Source of the DNA: Sphaerolaimus hirsutus
Taxonomy: Eukaryota; Nematoda; Chromadorea; Monhysterida; Sphaerolaimidae
Assembly (NCBI GenBank): GCA_964036195.1
Contig: OZ038459.1
Span: 23,061,206 to 23,125,205, forward strand
DNA length: 64,000 nucleotides
Direction of reading: 5' to 3'
The notes beneath the pieces were generated by a model. The model was not told where the DNA came from. It searched no databases and was given only the letters and a program-made list of their open reading frames with translations. The position numbers were made by a program, and so were the translations under genes. Of the stretch, positions 1-12,062 are shown piece after piece (within the stretch, counting starts at the first letter, position 1; every line of letters begins with the position of its first letter).

Positions 1-565
1 AAAATTTTGATGGGGGGTTAAACGAGGGGGGTATTTCGAGGCTTGGGGGGGGGGGGTGGGAGATTTCGAGGGGGGGTATTTGTTTTGCAGAAATTTTTTT
101 CACTCGCACTACTAATTTGTTGTCTGTAACGTACGTAGACGTAGAAAAATGCAACAATAATCACCACATATAAGAGTTTACCTATATACTTAGGTATTGT
201 ATGTATAGATGGCACAAACCCTCTTCTAACGTATACTCGGATGACATTAGGCAATACATTTTTCCAGAGGAAACACTCCATCATGACATCATCACTTTCA
301 TCATCATCATCATCTCTCGTCATCACGTCGTCTTCATAATGTCAACACTTTGTCATCATCATGTCTTTCCAAAGTTTTCAGCTGGCTGTCTGCCAGCTGA
401 AGACATAACTCCTATCTGTTTGTAGAGTATAGTGTCTGCCGAGTATAACACAGTCATTATTTTTCAGGTGTGTTCTGCATTGCCTGGATAACAAACTGCA
501 GCTTTTGTCATTTACGTTCTATTTACACTCAATTCGGGGGGGGGGTATTTCGAGGAAATACGGTA
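1..565. repeat. TACCGTATT-family element, right portion
   Basis: G tracts at 38-56 and 70-78 and the right terminus (gaggaaatacggta) at 552-565. The inner part with CAT/ATC microsatellite at 280-360 is the reverse complement of 27240-27520, showing that a several-hundred-base internal segment is shared by the two copies. The left end lies outside the window. Confidence 0.75.
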
Positions 566-720
566 GAAACACAATAAGCAAAAATAGAACAAACATGCTG
601 CCATTGTTGCCCAAAAACGATTCTAAACATAGATCCAACTGTTTTTCGCTCGTAAAATTCGCCTTAATTGCGTCTTCATAGCACTCTATAACCGCGTCAG
701 TATTCACATGGGGGCGCCTT

Positions 721-1006
721 CTGGGAGGCACTCACAGACCCTGTAAAATGCCCTGCAAAATGGTAAATGTCAATTTGACATTTTCATTGACATTTTACAT
801 GAATTTTCAGACTTTTCATGACGTTTGACTTTTTTCAAAGCATTTTACATGACTTTTGACACTTTTCATGACATTTGACATTTTCCAGGGTATTTTACAT
901 GGCTTTTGACACTTTGCGCGACAGTTGACATTTTTCATGAATTTAACTCTTTACATAACATTTGACATTTTACAGGGCACTTTACAGGGTCTGGGAGTGT
1001 CACCTG
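721..1006. repeat. MITE of the CAGACCCTGTAAAATG family
   Basis: Inverted ends (cagaccctgtaaaatgcc near 735 and ttttacagggtctgggagtg near 985) enclose a body made of degenerate 'cattttacatgactttgac' units. The right terminus, read outward in reverse complement, is CAGGTGACACTCCCAGACC, nearly the same as the 5' boundary of intron 1 of the ADP-ribosylhydrolase gene. Confidence 0.75.
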
Positions 1007-1139
1007 GGGGGCGTGTGCAACAGATGCCCTACTGCGGGGCGATATGTGCAACATGGGGACCGTTCGATTTTGATTTCTAGAGCACATCTGGGGATGGGGT
1101 TATTGGTTTGCGTGCGGATTTTTACGTGGTTTCAATTAA

Positions 1140-1272
1140 AGCTGTTAAAACGTATTTACGTTTACTCGAAAAATACACATACTCGAGTACTGAGTAAAAA
1201 CGTTTACTTGGAAAAGTACGTGTACTCCCCTTACACACACTTTTTGAAAGTACTCGATTACAGAAAACGTAT
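1140..1272. repeat. Degenerate element with TTTACG/TACTCG array
   Basis: Begins gctgttaaaacg and contains repeated tttacttg, tactcg and gtacgtg units as in the CAGAGTTGTTAAAA element at 44140. The ends are decayed. Confidence 0.5.
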
Positions 1273-1656
1273 TGCAGATGGCCCTGTGCCGGTACACATC
1301 GAAACCCATTTCATAGGTGGCGGATCTAGATGTGAAATGGGTTTAGATGTGTATTGATCCTCAGTCGTTGGATTCCTCATCGCAGCAAAAAATTTAGAAA
1401 TTTCAGTTGACAATTTAAACTATCTTAGGGCCGATAAATATATTAAAATTGGTAGATTTCACCACAAAGTACACAAAAACGCTAACCTATCCAAACAGGA
1501 TAGTTGCTGTAAATATTGGCTTTCTGCCAACGTGTCCATGCAGTAGAATAATTTCACACAGTTGCAAACTGGCAATGTGACGTTCGCTGCGGTCTGGGTG
1601 ATTTCGAAGGGTTTTGTTTTATTGGGCCCACACACTAGTTGACGTCGGGGGTGCAC

Positions 1657-1864
1657 TGATACGCACATCTGCCCGTTACGCACACTTGTCCGTTTTTTTC
1701 ACTTGACACTTTTCCAAGTGATTTTCAGATATGAGTGAAGTGAAAAAAGTTCACTAATGTCATTGCGCAACTTTTTTTCACTTTACTCATATCTGAAAAT
1801 CACTTGAAAAAGTGTCAAGTGAAAAAAACGGGCAAATGTGCGTAACGGGCAGATGTGCGTATCA
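1657..1864. repeat. Foldback MITE with TIR TGATACGCACATCTGCCCGT
   Basis: Long, nearly perfect inverted repeats: tgatacgcacatctgcccgt at the left and its reverse complement ending at 1864. Both arms continue inward through a 'tgaaaatcacttg' segment to a short loop. It lies inside an older element whose ends are gggcccacacactagttgac (1624) and tgtcccgttgacatca (1868). Confidence 0.75.
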
Positions 1865-2135
1865 GGCCTGTCCCGTTGACATCAAATTACGTGTCCGCTA
1901 AATCCAACTAAAGTTTGGTTAATTTTGGTTCAAATTTTCTACTGTAGTATTCGATTGAACTCGAGTTCAATCAACTAAATACAGCACTATGTGAATGAGC
2001 ATAGTTAATTATATCGTGAAAATGAATTTTCATTGTCAGTAGCATTTTTTACATTTAACATCTTAAAGGTAAGTTTCCGATGCCAAACTTCCTACACATT
2101 TGGTGAAAATTAACTTCCATTGATTTAGGTAGTGT

Positions 2136-2337
2136 TTAGTGATGGAAAAGCGCCAGAAAAAAGGGCGCCAGGCGCCAATGGCGTCATGGCGCCATTCGGA
2201 AGCTGGGTGCCAGGGAAAAAAGGCGCCAGGCGCCAAGGGCACCATGACGCCATTCAGAATGTGGGCGCCAGGCGCCAAGGGCGCCACAGAAAGAGGACGC
2301 CAAGTGCCACGGGCGCCATGGCGCCATTTGAAAAATA
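2136..2337. repeat. GGCGCC-array MITE, copy 1
   Basis: Starts tagtgatggaaaagcgcc and consists of alternating GGCGCCAGGCGCCAA and GGCGCCATGGCGCC blocks separated by short A-rich spacers. Sister copies are at 3100, 7411 and 8107. Overlapping long open frames in all directions come from the palindromic hexamer and are not genes. Confidence 0.8.
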
Positions 2338-2392
2338 GGGTTTGCAAGTTTGACAGTTCATCATTATCTGCTCCTGATCGATTAGACTCATC

Positions 2393-2617
2393 TGGTGCCG
2401 GTTCCGCAAGTGGAAAAGTTAAGAGTTTAAACTTAAGAGTTGAGTAAAATGATAAATGATAAGTTAAGAGTAAAGTTAAAAGTTAAAAGTTGAGTAAAAT
2501 CATTTGTCGTTTTACTTGACTCTTAACTCTTAACTTGACTCATAACTTGTCATTTGTCATTTTACTCAACTCTTAAGTTTTAACTCTTAACTTTTCCACT
2601 TGCGGAACTGGCCCCTG
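2393..2617. repeat. MITE with GCCGGTTCCGCAAGTGGAAA ends, copy 1
   Basis: The inverted arms (ggttccgcaagtggaaaagt and acttttccacttgcggaact) hold many degenerate copies of 'aagttaagagt'. The whole element can fold into one long hairpin. The second copy is at 4289-4516. Confidence 0.8.
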
Positions 2618-3099
2618 ATGAACCGTTGGACAAAAAACAATTTCATCCACTCGTACCACTTCGTCCATTTTTACAGCGAATTTCGATTAACCACAGACCA
2701 TAGGCGGCGTAACTGCTTGTGCGCTTGTGAATGTCACAAGTGGGATTTTTGGTGTCACAAGCAGAAATTTCACTGTCACATTGTGACATTCACAAGTGTG
2801 TATTGTACAAATAATAGTGTAAGCTCAAAATTAACTCAAAATCGCTAAAATCTGCTCTATTTTGACCATTTTTACCTTTATAATCACTATTTTCATCTAT
2901 ATACATGGTTATATACCTATTTTTAACCAATTTTACGTATATTTATAGCGATTTCGAAATTTTTGGCTGACTGCCAACTACACAAAAGGGCTCCGATTAA
3001 AAGGTGTCACAAGGGGAAATTTTGGCTAATGTGAATGTCACAAGCGCAAATTTAGACCTTGCGCCGCCTATGCCACAGACAGTCATCTTGAAACTAAGC

Positions 3100-3276
3100 T
3101 GGCGCCATTTTGGCGCCCTTTTAGGACAGGGCGCCACAGAAAAAGGGCGCCAAGCGCCAAGGGCGCCATGGCGCCTATCAGAAAGTGGGCGCCAGTCGCC
3201 AATGCCACAGCAAAAGGGCGCCAAATGCCTATGGCGCCATGGCGCGGCGCCCTCAAATGGCGCCATTCCATCACTA
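3100..3276. repeat. GGCGCC-array MITE, copy 2
   Basis: Same design as 2136-2337, in opposite orientation. The right end is ggcgccattccatcacta. Confidence 0.8.
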
Positions 3277-3358
3277 GTAGTGTTGAATTCTTCCTTGCAA
3301 CAGAAAACCGTTTATTTTTAGATCACATTGTATTTTCTGTAAAAAAATAGAAATCATA

Positions 3359-3731
3359 CACAGCAAATAATGGGTGTCTGGGTGCGCGGTGAAGCGTCGG
3401 GGAGTGTCTTCACGCCGACACTTCCCGACGCTTCACGCAGCACGCAAGCGCTTCCACACACATCACGAAAATCTGCGGGAAGGCACTTCACGCTTCCTTA
3501 TATGACGCTCCCACACACATGTATACGTACGGGAAGCGTGTGGAAGCGCCAGCGCGGTGAAGTGTCTTCCGCATGTTTGGATGCGCGTGAAGCGCGCGGT
3601 GAAGCTAGCTGGAGCGTGTGCAAGACACTTCACCGAGATTTTCGTGTTGTTGGTGGAAGCGTGTGGAAGCGCGCCGCTTCACGCGCATCCAGCCCGCTTC
3701 CACACGCATCACGGATTCATTTTTCGCTGTG
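3359..3731. repeat. CACAGC-ended element with GTGAAGC array, copy 1
   Basis: Ends cacagcaaataatg and cattttTCGCTGTG. The interior is built from GTGAAGCG, GGAAGCG and CTTCACG units in both orientations and is GC-rich against an AT-rich background. The second copy at 8987-9228 has the same ends, with GTGAAGTGC units. Confidence 0.75.
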
Positions 3732-4288
3732 ATACTTATTTAGAATAGTGACAGAGCTGAAAACTGAGATTCCAGTTTTAAATTCAGTTTTGTCAGCTCA
3801 AAGTTCGGAACACATGAAATGTTTCAAAACAAAAAAACGCACTGTGAAACTTATGTCCCATCCGAATGCCAGGGCGGCCACAATCAGCCATTTTTCATCC
3901 ATATTTTTCTTGTAGAACGCAAATGAAAATCTTTCAAATTGTGGGAATATAGTGCCGAGTAAAAGTTGACACGAAACATTTTATCATGAACATTTAGCCA
4001 TTAGCAAATGCGTCATTAGCATTTATTTGGGTCATTCAGATTTGGATGAAAAGTTATGGGTAGAATAGCGTTGGGAAAAACCGTGGGAAGTGCCCGAAAA
4101 GTGTCAAGTGCCCGTAAAGTGACGAATTTTTCAGACATGCTTCAAATATTACAGCGCATTTATAAATTTAGTTGTTTTGTTTATTTGCATTGGAAGACAT
4201 TTGAAATTCTTAATTTGGAATTTTCTTAATTCTTAATTTTAAAATTTCGAGCTTTGTTTGATACTCGTCTATTGACGGCACCAGTGAT
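3732..4288. other. Gene-free AT-rich stretch
   Basis: No open frame of interest and no clear repeat apart from short 'gtgcccg(t/a)aaagtg' motifs near 4090-4125. Confidence 0.5.
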
Positions 4289-4516
4289 CAGGGGCCAGTT
4301 CCGCAAGTGGAAAAGTTAAGAGTTAAAACTTTAGAGTTGAGTAAAATGAGAAATGACAACGTATGAGTAAATTTAAGAGTTATAAGTTGAGTAAAACGAC
4401 AAATGATTTTACTCAAGTCTTAACTTTTAACTTTACTCTTAACATTTAACTCTTATCATTTTACTCAACTCTTAAGTTTTAACTCTTAACTTTTCCACTT
4501 GCGGAACCGGCACCTG
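4289..4516. repeat. MITE with CAGGGGCCAGTTCCGCAAG ends, copy 2
   Basis: Left end caggggccagttccgcaagt; the right end is its inverted counterpart, ccacttgcggaaccggcacctg. The interior is degenerate 'aagttaagagt' repeats in both orientations. Confidence 0.82.
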
Positions 4517-5400
4517 ATTCCAGTCCCGCACCCTGGGAAGTGAATAATCTAGGGTCATGTAAATATTATGAAAAATGTCATCAAAATTTGTCTGTTGTCA
4601 TGCAAAGTGTCGAAAGTTCAGTAATCAAGTCTACTCCTTTTATTTTGATTCACATTTCACATGATATTTGACAGTTGACTTTACACTTTACAGGGTGCAG
4701 TTCCACGCCCTGTAAAATTGCATGAAAAGTGTAAAAAACACTTTTTTCCATTTTACAGGACATTTTTTAGGGTTCGGTAAAAATAATTTCCAGTTGACAT
4801 AATGATTTCCAGTTTATTTTTTATGCTGCCCACTGACCAGAAGCGTTCAATCAAAATTCTATTAAACTTTGAGTTTTCATTTACCGATGCGTAAACAGGG
4901 ATATCATAATTAATGCGATAACAGGTGCGAAATTAAATTAGCCCCACACTCGAATTTCGGGTAACCCGAATAACTGAATGGAGGACATAATTCGCACAGA
5001 AAGTTACCATATTTTCATGAATACGGTGATATGACAAATTCTGTGTTTAGTTATCAAATCGTGAAGAGGGTGTAAATATTGTTAACAAAAAACAAAAAAA
5101 AATGTCGTTTTTATTCGGATGGGATATGGTAGCTTTCGGTGCAAGGTGCGCAGTCATAAAAAATACTATACCCATGAAATCGGGCATTTATACTTTTGAA
5201 TGCAAACTATTGGGCTGCCCGAAAAACGTGTCGGGATAATTAAAATCCGTCCCGGATGTGTTTTATTTATGCTAAATATGGCGGTAAAAAACGACCAATA
5301 AAAATGATCATCAAAAATATCAGAAATATTTTCAAAACAAGTTGAACCTAAAAAATGACGCACCATTGAGTACGAGACCTAATTTGTCAATATCGCAACG

Positions 5401-5499
5401 TGACAAGTGAAAGTGGGTAGGTATGAGTTAAGTATGCGTTAAAGTGACAAGTGAAAGTGGGTAGGTATGAGTTAAGTATGCGTTAAAGTGACAAGTGAA
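5401..5499 (+). repeat. 44-bp tandem repeat, two copies plus part
   Basis: The unit beginning tgacaagtgaaagtgggtag occurs at 5401-5444 and 5445-5488 without a difference, followed by a partial third (tgacaagtgaa). It sits inside an AT-rich stretch (4780-5890) with further scattered 'gtgacaagt' motifs and no gene. Confidence 0.9.
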
Positions 5500-6910
5500 C
5501 TTAAAAAGCTACGTTAACAGTTTGACGAAAAATTGAAGATGAAAAGTGAAATAAAAAGTGAGCGAAAAATTCATTTCTTTCATGTTCTTAACTTTTTTTT
5601 AAATTCATGTTCAAAACTCCATTTTTCACGAAAACTTATCATATGAGAGCTGTTTTTTCATAATATAAACGAATCATCATAACAAAAGACAAAAAATTAT
5701 AATTTTTCGGTAACTATTTATTTTTCGTTTCACCTTTCGCCAAGCTGTAAACGCCCCTTAAGTGACAATAAATTCCAAGTGACAAGTAATCAAAACACAC
5801 ATCAGTTCACTTATTCCTAGTTTTACCACTTAAATACAACTTTACGATCACTTACCAGCTTTTTGTCACTTGTCAACCAGCGGAATTGACCCCTGAATTA
5901 CAAAAAATCACACGAAATTCACGGCGGTTTGAAGGCAGCGCTCCCAGCGGATTTTGTTGTTGCTCATGGCTTTCTCGTGAAAAGTTAGGCAATTTGCCAA
6001 CATGCTTTCAAATTCGGGAGTTGCGACCAGTTTTAGCTCGCAACTGCGCAAGTTTTTGTCATTTTGAACATTTGGAGGTGTTAAGGATTTATTATTTGAT
6101 TTCTGACAGATTTTTTGGGTTTATATGGAACTATATTTTCTGCAATTATCCATTTTTGGACTGCTATCGAGAATTGGTAAATTTTCGACAACAATTAGCT
6201 AATATCTTGAAAAATATTTGATGTTAATATTCTTATGGCGTCGATGTATCGATATCGACCGTCGACAAGGTTAAATGATGACATTCTTCATGTATCGATG
6301 TACCGTATTTGCTTGAATAATTCCCCCGTTAAGGTATATCTTCAATTTGCTATGTCCGATTTGAACAAAAATGTTATATTGTGTTTAAAAAGCATATTTT
6401 GTGGAATCAGTTGATAGAAACATGCCTCAAAATTTCATCAAAATAATAATTCCCCTCTCAAAAAAGTCTGACGAAAAAATAATTCCCAGGGAGAATTCTT
6501 CGATCAAATATGTAAATACACTGTAACGCTGTAAACTGTACCCCAAATGGGTGGTGCATAGTTCCCGGTCGCTCAAATTCAGTAAATCCTGGGAGCAGTC
6601 GCACGACGCCCTGCACTTCTCGAATTCGCTCAGATCGAATTGCAAACGCTTGGCTGCGAGATATTTTTTCCCGAAATTTTCTTTTTGTGTGAAGGAACGA
6701 TTTTTTTGCATTTAGTAGAGTTTTTAAGTGCAAGTTGTTTACCGCATGTTTTTAACCGGTAAATTGTGGACCGGAAAGTTTGAATTTACTGAGCGCAAAC
6801 GCTTCGTTCAGAATGCTTCCGAAAGTTGATAAACAATGTGATGCGAGAAATGTCATCCTACAGTAAATTCTGGTAAATTTTAGAGAAATTTTCATTCCTT
6901 TCTCAGATTT
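5500..6910. other. Gene-free stretch
   Basis: AT-rich, with overlapping minus-strand open frames near 6427-6733 that contradict each other. An end fragment like the TACCGTATT family lies near 6303-6330. Nothing else can be supported. Confidence 0.4.
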
Positions 6911-6953
6911 AACAAGCAGATTTAAAAAAATTCATGAGCGCAGACATACCTAA

Positions 6954-7178
6954 ATGCAAAAACAAAAACAAAAAAAATGCACCCTGAGACTTCAGCTTAT
7001 AGCACTGCCAATAGCCAAAAGCAGTGCCTCCAGTCCGTTTCACTCTCTCGTGTCCAACATGTTCACCGGCGTCAAGTACGGCGAGCTCTCCGACCTCTTC
7101 AGCGGATCGCTTGCGGCGTTTGTTCATGTTCAGGCCGCTCAATCTATTCGGACGCGGGCCTTCGCAGCTACGAAATAA
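6954..7178 (+). other. Possible coding island of unknown identity
   Basis: A GC-rich island, unlike its AT-rich surroundings. It has an open frame containing SSASSPFHSLVSNMFTGVKYGELSDLF and reads through to TAA at 7176. G/C-ending codons dominate, and an AG acceptor-like site lies near 6986. All three plus-strand frames and at least one minus-strand frame are open here, so the coding frame cannot be chosen with confidence. I do not recognise the protein. It could be one exon of a gene otherwise hidden in the repeat-rich left arm, or a transposon remnant. Confidence 0.25.
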
Positions 7179-7204
7179 AAATACTTTAGGTACCGTTACC
7201 ATAT

Positions 7205-7369
7205 TGGCCCCCCACACGCTAGTTGACATCGACACCAAATGTCAACTGGTTCCGTTCCCAATTCAAAGCATGCGTTTGAACGTCGTTCGTCGGCTCGTCA
7301 GCAAGCTTTGTATCAGGAACGACACCAGTTGACATTTGGTGTCGATGTCAATTAGCGTGTGTGGGCCCA
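7205..7369. repeat. MITE with TGGGCCCACACRCTAGTTGACATC ends
   Basis: Inverted ends of about 50 bp (…ctagttgacatcgacacc… and its complement), with an inner segment 'caaagcttgc..gaacgtcgttcg'. Relatives are at 11906, 45025, 52471, 58634, 59624 and 61315, with fragments at 18906 and 60185. Confidence 0.85.
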
Positions 7370-7410
7370 TTACCGTGAATAGAGATCTTGTTTTGAAGTG
7401 TGCCGTGATG

Positions 7411-7640
7411 CCATTTAGTGATGGAATGGCGCCATGGCGCTGGCGCCATTTGAGGGCGCCAAAGGGCGCCGCGCCATGGCGCCATTGGCGCTTGGCGCCC
7501 TTTTTCTGTGGCGCCCTTGGCGCCTGGCGCCCACTTTCTGAAAGGCGCCATGGCGCCCTTGGCGCTTGGCGCCCTTTTTACGTGGCGCCCTTGGCGCCCG
7601 GCGCCCTGCCCTAAAAGGGCGCCAAAATGGCGCCAGCAGG
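7411..7640. repeat. GGCGCC-array MITE, copy 3
   Basis: Starts tagtgatggaatggcgcc; about two dozen GGCGCC or GCGCC hexamers follow, to 7640. Confidence 0.82.
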
Positions 7641-7715
7641 GTTTCAAGGTGAAGGTTGGGTAAACGGCAAAAAAATAAAAAAAGCGTCCGTGGATAATCG
7701 AGATTCACTGGAAAA

Positions 7716-7925
7716 ATGGACGAAGTGGTCCCATTGGATGGAAACGTTTCATCCAATGATTCAGCAGACGCGTCTCATGGATCAGAAGCTGAAAATTATG
7801 CTCTGTTGAACTTGCAAACTCGTAAATCAACACATTCAAATAATCGTACTTTCGTTTTGAGCCTCTTCAAGAAAACATCCATTGGAACCATCTGTTTAAA
7901 GTGGATGCATCGTTTTGTCAAATGA
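7716..7925 (+). other. Small open frame of unknown identity
   Basis: A 69-residue frame starting MDEVVPLDGNVSSNDSADAS, with an acidic, serine-rich first half and a basic second half. It is free of the simple repeats around it but matches nothing I know. It could be the start of a gene, a transposon-encoded fragment or chance. Confidence 0.18.
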
Positions 7926-8106
7926 CTATTTGCATTGCATTTCAGGTGAATGTGTGTGTGTATGAATTTAAACAAAAAAATTGTTCCTGGCTTCCTTTAT
8001 GTGCTGATTACATCATAGAGAATGTGAATAAAAAGATGAATGTGTGGTATACAGTGTTATAGCAACATTTTTAGCACACACAGGGTTTTGTATGCACTTA
8101 TTTACT

Positions 8107-8349
8107 CTGGCGCCCTTGGCGCCTGGCGCCCTAATTTCCAAATGGCGCCATGGCGCCCTTGGCGCTTGGCGCCCTGTTTCTGTGGCGCCCTTGGCGCCTG
8201 GCGCCCACTTTCTGAATGGCGCCATGGCGCCCTTGGCGCTTGGCGCCCTTTTTCTGTGGCGCCCTTGGCGCCTGGCGCCCAGTTTCTAAATGGCGCCATG
8301 GCGCCATTGGCGCCTGGCGCCCTTTTTTCTGGCGCTTTTCCATCACTAA
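8107..8349. repeat. GGCGCC-array MITE, copy 4
   Basis: Right end ggcgcttttccatcacta mirrors the left end of the copy at 2136. The inside repeats a block of about 60 bp (ggcgcc-ttggcgc-ttggcgccc-tttctg) three times. Confidence 0.82.
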
Positions 8350-8986
8350 TGCCATTGGCGTTTGGATGAATTTGGAAAAAAAATTTAAAAAATTGTGACT
8401 CATAAAATTGGCACCAGTCCAACAGCCACACAAAAACCGTAAACTCACTAAGTGCCATTAGCCCCGATAACAGCCTCGACGCAATATTCGAGCGTATTCA
8501 GCGCGGTCAAATTGGCTTTGATCGCATTTTCATAGCACTTTATGATGCCTCCAGCGTTTATTCTAGGCGGGGGGTTCAGGGGGTGTCCCAAATGGGGCAA
8601 CAGGGGGTTGTAGGTTTTCTCCAATCGCTTCACTATGATTTCTGATGAACATCTGAAAATTGTAAATATTTATGGATAAATGGTGTGGTTAAAGTTTAAA
8701 GTGCAGTGTCAACTCGAAAAAACCCAGGAGGTTTATGTTTTGTTTGATACTTTTTTGAAGGGGGTGTTATTTCAAGGGGAGGAGTTATAACCCGTAACAC
8801 ATTTGTCAGAACATTATTTAGCCGTCGAAAATCTCGAATGGCATTTTCCCACCCCTATAGAAACTAGTCCTGTGTATCGATGGAATGGCGCCATGGCGCC
8901 TAGCACCATTTCTCTGGCGCTTATCATCACCACTGAGGTGCCACACACGAACATGTCACAAAGCTTAGATAGGTAAACCAAAAAAG

Positions 8987-9228
8987 CACAGCAAATAATG
9001 TGCTCGTGAAGTGCACTGAAGTGGTCTGAAGTGCCTCTTGTGATCACTCTTCAGCGCCTGATCACCGATGGAATGCACTTCACCGACCCTTCACGAATGT
9101 TATTACTAAATTGTCTACAGAAATAAAAAATCTGAAATTGGTGAAGTGCGTTGGAAGTGCCTGCAAGGCTCTGCGTGAAGGCACTTCACCGCAGATCACG
9201 GCAGATCACCAGCGCATTTTTTGCTGTG
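8987..9228. repeat. CACAGC-ended element with GTGAAGTGC array, copy 2
   Basis: Ends cacagcaaataatg and cattttttgctgtg, with repeated (g)tgaagtgc and gatcac units. A sister of 3359-3731. Confidence 0.75.
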
Positions 9229-9759
9229 AAGCATTCCACCACTGAAAAAAATGCAAAAAAACCTGTGCACGCAGGACTGCTGTCTCAAATACTTGCTCTC
9301 AGCCAGGGTGTCCATGCACAGAAACAGCCTGACACAATTGCAGAATGTGGGGGGGTCTTCAGGGGGTTCCTGTGTTGTCATGTCCCCCTGCCCGTCAGAG
9401 GGGAGCTACAAAATTGGTAGGTATATTTGTAGATGAAATTTTGATGCCAGTGGCCCCCCCACACATAAAATGTACAATGTGACACCAATGGCGTCCCACA
9501 GACCAGTTGACACACGTGTGTCAACTGGTCTGTGTCAAGTTGTCAACTTGTCTGTGTCAAGTTGTCAACTCAGCTTTTTGCTTCATGTGTCACAGAGCGA
9601 TCAGCAAATGCACATGCGGCAATGTTGAAAAATAAATACCACGGCAAGCGCTTTGGAAGATCGCCCTGCGGCAATGAAGACAGTCAAAAATAGCGTAAAA
9701 TAAGCAAAAAGTTATGAAAGAGAGTGATTGTGAGTGACATTTCTCGAAAATTTTGGCGA

Positions 9760-9935
9760 TATTTTCAAAAGTACTCACGTTTACGTTTTCTGCGGGGAAA
9801 AGTACGTTTACTCACAAGTAAAAGTAAAAAAATATACTTTACGTTTTCTGTACTCAAGGGGGGAGTAAAAAATAAATACTTTACGTTTACGTATACTTTG
9901 AAAAAAGTTCGGTACTTTTAACAACTCGGGTGTAG
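9760..9935. repeat. Decayed element with TACTCACG/TTTACG array
   Basis: Units of gtactcacgtttacg and a right end ttttaacaactcggg, as in the CAGAGTTGTTAAAA family at 44140. Confidence 0.5.
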
Positions 9936-10616
9936 AGAGCCAGTGAACCCGGGTGTCGGGGGGGGGGGGGGGCTGCCCCGCACCTTGTTTATTTCAAGGT
10001 AGTGTCATGTCAATTAAAATTAGAAAAGCTAATTTTATATTTACGAACTTTTGACATTTGACATCGCATTCGACAAACTTGTATGTCATTTGACAAATTT
10101 GTGACACTTACGCTTCACTTGACACTTTACAGGGTGCTAGTCTGGCACCTGAAGCAGTAAAAAATCGGCAAAAGACAACTTCCCAGGGGTGCGACAGTGG
10201 ATAGTTTTTGCCCCCCCCCCCCCTCTGGAGACCCCCAAATAACCCAACAAGAAAACAAACCACACTGCAATGTAGAAAAGTGACAACAATAACTGCCACA
10301 ATAGAGAACTCCATCATTAAAGTAGCTTTTATTCGATTTTTGTCGCTTTCAAAAACTCAATTGAACAATGAAATATATCCGCGCACACGCTTTTATATTG
10401 ACCATGGACATTGACCAAAAAACGACAAAACAATCATTTGTATAGAATTGATTCAGCCATGTAAGAAATGCTTGCTGACCGAGATTTTTGAATGAGTATA
10501 AATACTCGTGGCGTCAAAAAAAAACTAAATAATAAAATGCTCGAAAAATTGATGGAAAATGTGCCAATGACACGCCATGGGTATTTTGTGGAAACTTGTT
10601 GTAGCTTACCGTATAT

Positions 10617-10727
10617 ACTTGAATAAGCCCCCAGCGACAATTTTTGGGCGATAAAAATGTGACCACTTTCCCCAGCCCATTTTGAGGGGGGTTTATTAGA
10701 GGGGGGATAATTCGAGGTAATACGGTA
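10617..10727. repeat. Short TACCGTATT-family element
   Basis: Left end taccgtatatacttgaata and right end ttcgaggtaatacggta enclose about 75 bp, including the family's 'ccccagcccattttgagggg' block. Confidence 0.8.
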
Positions 10728-11488
10728 TCTGCCATTTTGAAATAAAGATTGCGGCATTTATGCGACTAGATAGTTCGCCATACTCACGACAGATGGGGGA
10801 GTTATTCAAGCAGGATGTAATTTTTTCGTTTTTTCGGGGTTCTGATGGAGGGATATACTATCACTGTAAAATTTGCGTAAATACCTGGACCTTTGTTCAT
10901 AGTGATTTCTCTTTATGCTCCAGAAAAGACTAATAGGATATTTACGGTATGCAGTATTTATTGAGCCAAACATATTGATTGGGCATATTAATTCCACCGG
11001 AAATAATAAATAAAAAACCGTGAAACATTTGCCTATTGATAGCACAAATTTCTGACAATGAAATCATCATCTGAAAACGGTATAACAAACGAAATCGTTC
11101 ATATCAAGTAAATTCAACGAAAACACACGAAAAAATACGGCATGAAATTGAAAAAGCGCCATTTTTCGCTGGCGCCAGTTTAAGTGACGTTTCTTCCAAC
11201 ACTTAACGAGTAAAAAGAAAACAAAAAATATGTCACATTAAGCCAAAAATGCGTTACAATCCGCATGGCTAAACCTTTTATTTTACTTAAATGTACAAAA
11301 ATAAACTACACATTTTTCGGTGGACGAACAGTGAACAGTAAAAATATGCATTTTGAAATCCCGTTTTTTTTCACTTCTTTTCGAATCGCATTTCAAAAGA
11401 AAACAAAAATAAAGCAGAACCTAGGCTAGATATTTCACTGAAGGCTACTACTAAAAAGCATTTGTACAACTCTAGCATTTAAAATGAC
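10728..11488. other. Gene-free AT-rich stretch
   Basis: No gene or clear repeat is seen. One GGCGCC-like relic (aaaagcgccatttttcgctggcgcc) lies near 11150. Confidence 0.45.
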
Positions 11489-11873
11489 TACCGTATTTCC
11501 TCGAAATACCCCCCTCAAAATGGCCACTACAAATTTATTAGCCCCCCTTGAAATACCCCCCCCCTAAATTGAGTGTACAGAGAACGTACACGACAAAACT
11601 ACGGTTAGTGATTCGGGCAATGCAAAGCACACGCTAATATTTACAGTTACATACATATAAGTTACGAGTTACATACATATAAGTCAACATACTCATATAT
11701 AGCGGTTATTGTGTGCATTTTTCTATGTCTGCATACGTTACAGACGACAATTTAGTGCTGGAATTTCAAAAAAAATTTCTGGCGAAATAATAAGCCCCCC
11801 CCCTCGTTTAACCCCCCTCAAAATTCTCACACTGAAACAATCACCCCCGGGGGTATTTCGAGGAAATACGGTA
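11489..11873. repeat. TACCGTATT-family element, complete
   Basis: Left end taccgtatttcctcgaaata; the right end is its inverse, ending at 11873. Internal blocks: C tracts, an 'acgttacagacgacaattt' segment shared with 42285 and 43490, and a second C tract. The TA at the ends suits a TA target duplication. Confidence 0.85.
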
Positions 11874-11905
11874 ATTACGCACAAAAACAACTTCCCTTCG
11901 AATAA

Positions 11906-12062
11906 TGGCCCCACACACACTAGTTGACATCGACACCAAATGTCAACTGGTTCCGATACCAATTCTAGCTTGCTGACGAGCCAACAAACTACGTTCAAAA
12001 GCAAGCTTGGAATTGGGAACGGAACCACTTGACATTTGGTGTCAACTAGTGTGTGTGTGGAC
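11906..12062. repeat. MITE with TTGACATC ends, copy 2
   Basis: Left end tggccccacacacactagtt and right end ctagtgtgtgtgtgg. It carries the same 'gacaccaaatgtcaactggttccg' arms as 7205-7369. Confidence 0.8.

Noticed and set aside
2063..2447. Overlapping open frames rich in APGA, WRPL or RQAP (also 3083-3266, 7348-7647, 8013-8458)
   Set aside because: Palindromic GGCGCC arrays keep all frames on both strands open; no codon bias.
6427..6733. Two overlapping minus-strand frames, possible transposase exon
   Set aside because: Neither shows a known motif, the frames contradict each other, and no splice-compatible partner was found.
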